64,000 nt of DNA from Pseudoneurospora amorphoporcata (Eukaryota > Ascomycota > Sordariomycetes > Sordariales > Sordariaceae), in NCBI GenBank assembly GCA_033297205.1, contig MU859181.1:42497-106496 (forward strand). Reading direction: 5' to 3'. Shown here in pieces: positions 45,850 to 55,050 of this stretch (position 1 is the first letter of the stretch; the number at the start of each line of letters is the position of its first letter). The translations under genes and the position numbers were made by a program. Below the pieces are notes generated by a model. The model had not been told where the DNA came from. It did not search any database and saw only the letters and a program-made list of their open reading frames with translations.

Positions 45850-48800
45850 GGCCTTCCGCTTCGGGGCTAGGGCCCGTTCTTGAAGTATGGCCTTAATCTC
45901 TAGCCAGTTTCGAACCGCTAGCGGGATAGGCGCATCTAGGTAATCGCGATAGAAGGTGGTAACGGCTTCTCTTACTCCCTTAACGTTGTCAAGGGGCTCG
46001 TCGGTAGGGTTATAATGCTTCCACTTCACGGTGTAGAACCAGTAACGGTTGCCTCCTCGTTAGAAGTAGTCCAATAGCCTATCGAATTCCCACTTTGCTA
46101 CTTCTTCGTAATCATTAATCCTAACCATTACCCTACCTTCGTTAGCTCGCACGTCGCCCTACAAATCGGCTTGGCCAGGAAGGCCCGCGTGGTGAGGTTT
46201 AACTATAGAAATATGGAAAACTGGCGAGCACTTCATATTGGCAGGTAAAATCAACTTGACGTTATAGGAACGTGCCCAATCCACCTTGAAAGGGCCCTCC
46301 CATCGGGGGCAAAGCTTGTCGTGTGGCCTACCGTCGTTGAGATTGGTCGTATTCAGCATAACGAAATCACTAGAGCGGTATTTTAGTACGTCCGACCGAT
46401 TCTCGTTAGCGTTAGCCTCGTATCTATCTTGTACCTTCTTTATAGAGGTGCGTACATAATCCTAAATAGCCTCAAAACGAGCGAGCAGCTCGTTGGCCTT
46501 CAAGTATTCCTTCTATTGTACCGGTAAGAAGCCCTCTAACGGTACAACCGCTGCGGGCTCAACGCCCATACGGGGGTGAAAGCCATAGTTGGCAAAGAAG
46601 GGAGTCACGCCCGTAGTTTCAGAAACCATATTATTACCTACGAACTCCGCTAGTGGGAGCTATCGTACCCAGTCTATCTATGCCCAGTTAACGAAGATAC
46701 GCAGATATTACTCCATCTCTACGTTGATACGCTCCGTCTGGGCATTGGTTTGTAGGTAGAAAGCGGAGCTCAATAGCCTCTTGATAGCTAGGCGTCTACA
46801 AATCGTAGACCAAAACAAAGAAACGAACTGGGAGCCGCGGTCGGAAACAACGGTATCTAGTAGGCCGTGAAGGGTGTAGATGCGGTTAATAAAGCGGTCC
46901 GCTAGTTCTTCCGCTTCTATAGTGACAGTGGAGATATAGTGGCGTATCTTCGTTAAGCGGTCTACCACGACGGCGATGTGCTTGAACTTCTAACCCAAAT
47001 ATAAACTTTTTAGCAATAGAGAGACGTAATCAACCGAGATGTCCGTCCATAGTACGTAGGCCGCGGGCATGGGCTTAAAATAACTTGCTTTAGCGCGCCG
47101 CAATACCTTCGTTTTCGAGCACACTAAGCAACCTTTATAGTAAGCCCGAACGGCTTCTGCCATGCCTGGCTAGTACCAATATTCGTTCATCTATGCCTAT
47201 GTTTTATTTCTACCTAGGTAACCCGCCGTTAGTAACGAGTGAGCGCGGTGGATGAGTAGTAGGTGGGTAGCGGTGTTATCGGGATCGATGAGCACCCTCC
47301 CTCTATAGTACGCCTTGCCTCCCGCCGTAGAGCATTTAGCGAAAGCGACCTTCAGCTTCTTTCTAATATAGGGGCGCCATTTAGTGCGGCCTAGATCTCT
47401 TAGGCAGCTGACGGCCTCCTACATCAGGGTTGACTGGTCGTAGCTCTCGTTGATGATGTTGTCGGTCGACTTGTCCGGCTCCTCCAAGGTATCTAGGGAT
47501 AGTAGGAAGACCTCCTCGTCGAAGTCGAAGACGTTAATAGCTATAGCCGACAAGGAGAGGCACCCATCCTCAAAGCGGGCTGGGTCAATGAGTTTGCGAT
47601 TCCTAGCCTTCAGACGGTGATCATCCATATCCAGCGGCACGTCCTCTGGTTTCCTGCTCAGCGCGTTTGGACGAAGATTCCGTGATCCCGGTGTATAGCG
47701 GATTAAGAAGTTAAAGCGTGACAAGAATTGTAACCACCGCATATGGCGGGGTGTGAGCTGCTTATTTGTTGTGAAGGTCTTCAAATTCTTGTGATCCGTA
47801 ACGATATCGAAAGGTTGCTGGGCGCCCTCCAATTCTGGACGCCATTCTTCCAGAACTTTAACGATAGCAAGGAGCTCTTTATTATAAATATCGTAATTAC
47901 ACTCCGCCGCTGAGTGTCGTGCCGAAAAGTAAGCGACTGGGTAGAGCACGCCGTCATCTCCGTACTGGGAGAGGGTGCCGCCAGACGCCCAGTTGGAGGC
48001 ATCAGTTTCGACGACTGTCTTCTTGGACCAATCGTAGATACGCAAGGTCGGTCCGCTTGTAAACGCAGTCTTCAAAGCTTCGAAAGCGGATTGTTATACT
48101 ACGGTCCATACCCATTCCGCGTCCTTCTTCGTAAGGTCATAAAGTGGTGCCGCCATTGTCGAGAAGCCTTTGATGAAACGACGATAAAAGTTAGCAAATC
48201 CTAGGAAACTTTGCAAAAACTTCTTAGACGTTGGGGGCTTCTAGTCCGTGATGGCTTTGACCTTCTCTGGGTCCATCTCGATGCCGCCAGGCGTGATGAT
48301 CAGCCCGAGGTATTTGGTTTTCTTAGTATAAAACTCGCACTTGTCGATATCGACCTGCAAGCCAGCCTTTTCCAAGCGGGCAAGAACATCGTCTACGTAT
48401 TTCTAGTGCTCTTCCTCGTTATCCGAAAAGATGAGGATATCATTTAGGTAGGCGGTCGCGTAGATATCTAAAATATTGTGCAAGATGTCGTTAACGTAGT
48501 TTTAGAATGCGCCTGGCGCTCCCTATAGGCCGAAAGGACATACAAGTGATTCAAAGAGACTAAAACGGGTGATAAATGCCGTTAGCTATTCGTGTCCCTC
48601 CGCGACGCGAATACGGTTGAAAGCGGCGATGATATCCAGTTTGGTGAAGATCTTTGCCTTACAAATAGCGTCAAGGGTTTCTTTGATCAAAGGGAGCGGG
48701 TAGCGACTCTTGAAAGTGACGTTGTTGATTCCTCTGTAGTCCACGCAAAGTCTAACACCTCCGCCGGGTTTCTTTACCAGCAGAATCTAGGAAGCGGCCT

Positions 48801-50358
48801 CGGATTGTAAAGGACGGATGAACCCTGTGCGAAGATTATCGTCAATCCATTTCTTAATCACGCTCAGCTCATCAGGATTAAATACCTTAGATTTCGTGTA
48901 GGGTGCTTGCTCGCCCGGGCGGAGCTCAATCTTGAGGTCGTACGAGCAGTAAAGGGGTAAGACCGTAGCGTTGCGAGGTTTAAAGACGTTAAGGTGGTTC
49001 CAGTGCTATTTAGGGAGCTTCTCCTTAATCTAGGAGTCAGTTTTGGGTGGCTTATTAGCTTTCTCGTAGAATTTGGCTACATCTTCTTCCGTAATACTAG
49101 CTAGCCTAATAGCTTCGCAGCGCTCGTAATCCTCCTCTACGTTACCACTAAAGTATACGTACTTAGCAATCTTTACTACTCGGATAGCGACCTTAGAGCC
49201 CTTACTAGCGCAAGTATTAATCTATAGGTAGTAACGTTTACCTAGCAACTTCTTATACTTAGCACCGTCGCCGTTCCAAATCTCCTGCTCCATTTCTAAG
49301 GTGAGGTTAGCTAAACCGCTTAGTATATTATAGTCGTACTCAATTCCTATCCCTGCCCCTCTATTAACGACGCCTTTATCGTCTCTATACTCCTCAGGCT
49401 CTAGGGCGCCCCCCTCTGCCTCTTTAGCCCGGGCCTCCTCCTCCGCCCTAACCTCCTCTATAATCTCGCAGATCTCTGCGTACGAAGTACGGAACGCTCG
49501 TAGATCAAACTTCTCGCACAACCAATTAAAACCGGCGGCCGTCATATCCCTAATATCCGCTAGGTTAACGGGGTCGCTCGAGAAGTATAATCGGCGCACT
49601 ACAACGCGGTGGTAGGGATCGGACCTCCGCTAGCCAGCCACGGTGCGGCAGACGGCGGGCTTGGTCCGCTTGGGGGCCGCGATTGGGGTGCTAGAGTCCT
49701 TAACCGGGGTACTGGGGGGTCCGTCTTCAACGACGTCGGGGACGAAGTCCGCGATTGGGGTACTAGGGCGGTCGGCCTTAACTATACCTCGCATAGTTTC
49801 GTAATAACGCGTATAGGCGTGCTTCCAAACCTTTGGAGCGTGCTGTAAAAAGGGCGAGAGGTTAGCGGGAAGGCAGCGGTCCGCACAATGATTATTGAAG
49901 GTGACGGCGCCGTCTAGCTATAACACTATAGGGTTGTGAAGCTTGAGCCATAGCATGCCTAAGATCATAGGGTGATCGGCCGCCAGATTATAGGCTAATA
50001 TAGCGATCGTTTCTATGTAGTAGCCGATTCGTAGCTAAACTTCATAGTAGTGAGTAATGAGATCCTTGGGCACGCCGTCAGCTAGATACAAGGCCTTTGG
50101 TTTGGGGAGTCTCAATAGCGGGATAGCATAACGGGCAGCAAAGCTGCGATCGATAAAGGCGAGAGCGGAGCATCCGCTATCGACCAGAGCGGCACATTTG
50201 CTACGTTGATTGCACGGTCCATAAACGATTTGAGTAGAGAGAAGGATAGAATTATCATTATAACTATTTAAATTTAAGTTCTTGAGTTGAACTACTTCTA
50301 AGTCTGCTAGATTATTCTCCCCCTCATCTATTATCGTTACGGACAACGGCCTCTCCAA
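45850..50358 (-). pseudogene. pol of the nested Gypsy element
   Basis: Aspartic protease with ALVDSGCSALAFID at about 50,155-50,200; reverse transcriptase about 48,100-49,000, its YxDD box changed to YLND (about 48,439-48,450); RNase H 47,640-48,075 (VETDASNW, NKELLAIV, VTDHKNL); integrase zinc-finger and core about 46,700-47,280 (VVSDRGSQF); a chromodomain-like end about 45,950-46,060 (FYTVKWKHYNPTDE). Scattered stops and one or more frameshifts around the protease/RT junction make it non-functional. Confidence 0.82.
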
Positions 50359-50399
50359 GCGACTTAGTGGAGAGGCGGCGTATTTCCCGCGCTGTATTC

Positions 50400-51959
50400 T
50401 GCGGGTTGGGTAGGAGCTAGAGTGGGCGCTGCGGCGGGCTTACCGGTAGCGACGGCGTTAACTCGAGCGCCGTCATTACCGTTATTGCCGTAACCAAACT
50501 ATCCTATAGCCGGTCTGCCACGGTTGTTGTTGTTATTGTAGCCGCCTCTGCCGCGACGGTTGCGGCGATCGCACTCCCTTTACTCCTTAGGGATGCCAGT
50601 GTTAATACTATTGTAGTATTTATGGGCGTAGTGACCTGGTCTGGCGCAGCGCTTGCAAAGACCATTCTACATACGGTAGTCGATGACCGCCTTATCGATC
50701 ATACGAGACAGTTGAACGTCGAAGGCGTTTATAGCGTCGAGATCTATAGCGGTGCCGCCTTGGCTGACGGTGCGCTCGGTAGAAGCGGAACCGCCGCTAG
50801 GGCTGGAATTATTTTTATAAAACTAGACGGTAGTCTTATTACGCCAATCGCGCTCCTCGAGGTTAGTAGCGAGCTTGCGGTATAGGGCAAGCCACTTATT
50901 ATAATCGTTAAGAGCGGGGAGCTCCTACTAATAAGCAATAGCATTACAGATCTCGTCAATAACCTTCATTTTCAAGTAATAAGTCTTCATAGAGTCGTCG
51001 AGGTCGCAGCGGTCGATAAGGGTGGTAAATCTATCCTCAAAATCGAGCCACTTCTAACCCTTAGTCATCTTCAGGGTCTCGAAGTCACAACGGGACTCGA
51101 GGGTAAAATCCATACGGTCGTACTTAGTATCGAGGTAAGCGAGCAGATCCTCGCCAGTCTTCCACTTCCTCTTATCCTTATCGGCTTCCTTTAGCAACGG
51201 CATAGCCTAGGCGGAGAGGGCGTAAAAGGCAGCGCCACCAAAGCACTACATAATCTAAGCGAACTTGTAACGCCCATCTTAATCGAAATACCAAGCATCC
51301 TAAAACCAACAGAGCTCGATCTTAGCACGCCAAGCGCGGTAAGACTCAGCGCGTTTGACGGCGGTACTGCCCTCGCCGGTAAAGACTTCAGGGTCCTTGC
51401 TAATCCTAAACTTGGGGGTAGATATATCGTCGTCTACAGGGATAGCTTCGGGAGGGATAGCTCCCAAGCGTATAGTCTTCTTAAAATCTTTAATAATATC
51501 GTTCTTCTCCTTAAGTTTGGCGGTAACGTCCTTCTTGAATTTACTATAGGCGTTGGTGGCAACGTCAAGCGCGGTATTAGTGTCGGCAAGCTTGCTCTGG
51601 GTAACAGTGAGCTGCTTTTCGAAATAGGTGATTTTATCGTTAAACTCAACAATAGTCACGTCCTAGTTTGCCAGCTGCTCCGCGTTGTCGGCGAGCGCGT
51701 CGTTGGCGACTGCGACGAAGGAGTTTGCCTTAATTACGTCCTAATCGATGAGTCGGGCGAGCGCAATAATAGTGTGGCCGAAAGCGGGGTGGTTAGCAAG
51801 CTCAGAGGCGGTGTCAAGGTCGCTCTACTCAGCTAGGGCACCGGGGTCAGGACTGCCGTTGAGAGCCTCTATAATATTCTCGAAGAGTTGCTCGTGAGCG
51901 GGGTCGACGATAGAGCCGATGGCGGAAATAGCAACGTCAACGTCGGTGACGGACGACAT
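50400..51959 (-). pseudogene. gag of the nested Gypsy element
   Basis: Starts at ATG 51959 (MSSVTDVDVAISAIGS). A coiled-coil stretch (FEKQLTVTQSKLADTNTALD) precedes the gag core (WKTGEDLLAYLDTKYDRMDF) and a zinc knuckle at about 50,610-50,660 in which the last Cys has become Tyr (CKRCARPGHYAHKYY). About ten stops interrupt the frame, nearly all at former CAG, CAA or TGG codons. Confidence 0.8.
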
Positions 51960-52682
51960 TCATTAGCTCGATTAATGAAGGGGATGAGTGCTACCTTGTA
52001 GGTGGGAAGCCCTACCTTGTAGGCGCTAGGGAGAATCGCGGTACGATTTGTAGTGTTACTAGTCGGACTCGAGGTCGAACTTGCTAGCGGCGCAGTGCGA
52101 CCGAAACTATCGCAATGCGATAAGAAGGTCGCGGGCACGTCGGAGATTCTCACAACGGCGGCAATTAATTAAGATAGAGTTGTACGCTCGCAGCGTAATA
52201 GTAAGTACAACTAACTATCACGGTGCAGGGCGAGGTAGGGGGTAGATGTGACATACGTAGTTGTACGAGGAGAGAGGAAGGGAAGAGAGGGAGGTGTACG
52301 GTCTGGATATAGGGTAGGGCTGAGCCATACCCTAGATCCAGACTGAGGCCCACTGGTGCCTGCATGCGTGCGATCCTATTGGCCAATGGCCAATAGAGAC
52401 TCGATGGCTGTGCCAATCGTGCAGCGTATTACTAGTGCTATTATAGGTAATCCTGTGATACTATCCATCCGTGAAGACTACCCACTCTATATCGATAGCG
52501 GGACTCGAACTCCCATTAGCGGGCTTCAATACATGTTAGCGGGACTTGCTCACAGCTGACGTGCATACAGAAGCACGCCCTGACTACCTCGAGGGACTCC
52601 AACCCCCGCCCGAGGGACTCGAACCCCAGGGAACGGTCACCACCCCTTCTCGATGGCGGCATTACCAGGCCATGTCAATACC

Positions 52683-53603
52683 TTAGTCTTCCTCATCGTC
52701 GTAAATTTCGTCGTCCTCCTTCGGGCCCCCAACCGGCTCTTCAACACGGATGTACCGGATCTGCACCTTCTTTTTCTTGTTAGGACATTCCCGGGCCCAA
52801 TGGTCTGGAGAGCCGCAGGCAGCACACTTGCCCTGCTTCTTCCACGCGTTTCGTTGTTCTTTAGAAGGCCCAATTCTAGAGCCCCCCGGTCGGACCCGGG
52901 TAGCGTCGATGTGCATCGGTTCTCCTCCATTCTCATAGGCGGCGCCGTGGTTTGCGGGCGCCGAGCTTCCCAAGAAAGTATTAGCATCGAGCTTCCTAAG
53001 ATAGGAGCAAAGGTCTGAGTAACTATCGGGGTACTCGGGCTTCTCCTGGAGGCGCCGGAGCCACTCGTTATTTAAAGAGGACATTAGAGAGTTGATAAGG
53101 GCCTGATCGGGCCACGTATTAGCTTTAGCTCGGTAGAGAACCTCTTCAAAACGAACGAGGAAAGAAGAGATAGATTCTCGAGACTTCTGCTTCAAGGAGA
53201 GCAGCTCGAGCCCCGCCTTCTTATCCTGGTTGACTTCGCCGTAGTTAACACGGAGTTTCTCGAGCAACTGGGCCGGAGTCCAGTTGGCTGGAGAGGACTG
53301 GGCGAAGGCGAATAAGGTACGGCGGACGGAAGGTGAAAGGCTAGAGTAAAGGTAGTAAAACTGGGCCTCCAGATCACTGATTGCACGGCCATCAACGTGG
53401 AGTTTAGACTCAGCCGTATAGATCCATGTATCCAGATCTTTCTTGTCGCCTGAAAATTTATCAAGGTGCGAAAGTACCGGCTTCGGTTGGCTGGAGCTCT
53501 CGCCGGCTTTCAAAGTAGCAAGCTCGCTTACGAGGGCTTGGATGGCTACAGCAAACTGCTACTGGCGCTCGTTGGCGTTCTGGGACCAAGGAATCGAAGC
53601 CAT
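52683..53603 (-). pseudogene. gag of the gag-only element, one TAG
   Basis: From ATG 53603 (MASIPWSQ) the frame is open for about 306 codons except TAG at 53559-53561, a former CAG (Gln) codon. It has a retrotransposon gag core (DTWIYTAESKL; LLSLKQKSRESISSFLVRFE) and a C-terminal zinc knuckle CAACGSPDHWAREC (CX2CX4HX4C), then an acidic tail. Apart from the one stop it is remarkably intact for this block. ATG 53513 could serve as an internal start. Confidence 0.88.
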
Positions 53604-54017
53604 GTCGTGCACTGCTCGGGCAGGATGGCAAGAGGGAAAAAAAAACTTCCGGTGACGGTTGGTTACTCTTCAGGCAGCTGGAGAAATAGGGAAAGGGAGC
53701 TCGAGACAGCTGAGGTTTGAAAAGAGAGTCGAATATAATGTAAGGGTTCTACGAGGTGTACACGCAGGTAGGCCTTAATAAAAGCTGTAATATTCGACAA
53801 GGAGGAAAAGATCCGAGCCAGAGTCTAATGTTCAGACTGGGCACAGCTAAATACACGAAAGGAGTACGGGGAAGAAAGTGCCAGAAATGCTAAGACTGGG
53901 CCGAGACGAGCCGAACGAACCGAGGCATACCGGGTAGTCTAAAGGACCACCGGCAGGCACCAGCCTGGCACATAGAAGTTAGGCATTACCTCTAGGCGCC
54001 AGACTCATGACAGGTAC

Positions 54018-55050
54018 GTACTGAGGCACGCACCGAGCCTTGTTGCCTAATGCCTCAAGGTATCTATCTGGCGGTCTTTATATATATGGACCTTCCCGAG
54101 TGCTTTTAACTATTCTCCTTCTTCCTTCTAGTGCCAGCCTTCGTTCGGTCGCCCTCATAATAATGCTCATATTATAAGGTTAAACCTCTGTAACTGTCGT
54201 ACGTGATTACTGTTATGGCTCACTACTATGTACTATTCACATGCTTGTGCAGGCTGCAGCTACTTCAGAAGTAGCTACAACGGTACTTATAAAGCTAACG
54301 TTAAATATTGAGGTTTTATTAGCCTTAGAAACCCTAACCCAAAACTGTAGGTAAATATCTGTATAATATTAGCTCCCTCTTCTTTAAAGCTCGCTCTGAG
54401 CTAAACATGTGTTAGCTTTCGTTAATGGGACGTTGGGGTCTTGTGGTTTGTCTATGTATTTAGAACCTTGGGGTCTCGTGGCTTCTCTAGGTGACGTGCG
54501 TAGAATGCCATAACTTGAACCTTGGCTTTATTAGTGTAGAAGTGCTTCTAGGGCTCCTATGTAAGATTCTGGGTTCCTTTCTATCCTTCCCACTTGACTC
54601 TGTACTTAACTTTATCCTCAAGGGCTATGGAGTCCAGTATCTTCTTAACCTTATAGTCTTTTAACTCTGTTAGAGTTGCCTCTCGTAGGACCTGGTCTAA
54701 GTTAGGGGCTCTTTGACTGCTAGCGCGGTAGGGTTCTAGGAGTGAGACGTGGAAGGAATTATAGAGGCGCTATTTCTTAGGTAAGATAAGACGGACAGTG
54801 GTAGGGAAAATTACCTATGAAATCTTGAAGGGTCTATGGAGTTTCTTATTAAGCTTCTTAGAGGGTCTCTTGGTTTTGATATGCTTACCGTTCAATATAA
54901 CAAGTTGCCCCACCTCGTAGACCGGTGCTTCTAAACGCTTCTTATCCGCTTATTCCTTTATCCTCTAATGGGCGCGGTTAAAATGTTGCTGGGCGTCGTT
55001 ATATATTTGAATTATCTAATAGGCATATAGACGACTCTCGAGGTTCCGAG
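54018..55050 (-). mobile_element. Right fragment of the 495-bp LTR and end of pol of the MULE-inserted retrotransposon
   Basis: 54018-54368 completes the 3' LTR begun at 44370 (its end GTATAATA stands for ancestral GTGTGACA). A polypurine tract (AAAGAAGAGGGAGCTAA on the minus strand) abuts it. Beyond, the minus strand encodes the Gypsy integrase C-terminal segment (VYEVGQLVILNGKHIKTKR, about 54,860-54,920) and a chromodomain (VKYRVKWEG, about 54,590-54,620), with RIP stops. The frame is cut at 55050 by the next element. Confidence 0.8.

Larger units (their letters stand above)
45147..52464 (-). mobile_element. Autonomous-type Gypsy chromovirus, 7.3 kb, RIP-damaged, nested in the gag-only element
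   Basis: LTRs of 249 bp at 45147-45395 and 52216-52464. Exact CCATC flanks the pair (45142-45146 and 52465-52469); because of a repeated CTAT the ends could shift by one base. LTR ends are TATCACGG...GTGATA-like rather than TG...CA. By eye the two LTRs differ at 11 sites, all transitions. Coding order on the minus strand is gag, protease, RT, RNase H, integrase, chromodomain (Ty3/Gypsy order). Confidence 0.88.
44514..54012 (-). mobile_element. Gag-only LTR element (about 2.2 kb without its insertion), minus strand
   Basis: LTRs of 274 bp at 44514-44787 and 53739-54012, with TSD AGTAC/GGTAC (44509-44513, 54013-54017; one transition). Next to the left LTR a polypurine tract reads GGGGGAGTAGGAAGGGGGTA on the minus strand, so the element runs right to left. 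Its own internal DNA is only 44788-45146 and 52465-53738, about 1.6 kb, and codes for gag alone. No pol remnant of its own is seen, so it is probably non-autonomous. It hosts a full Gypsy element at 45147-52464. Confidence 0.85.
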
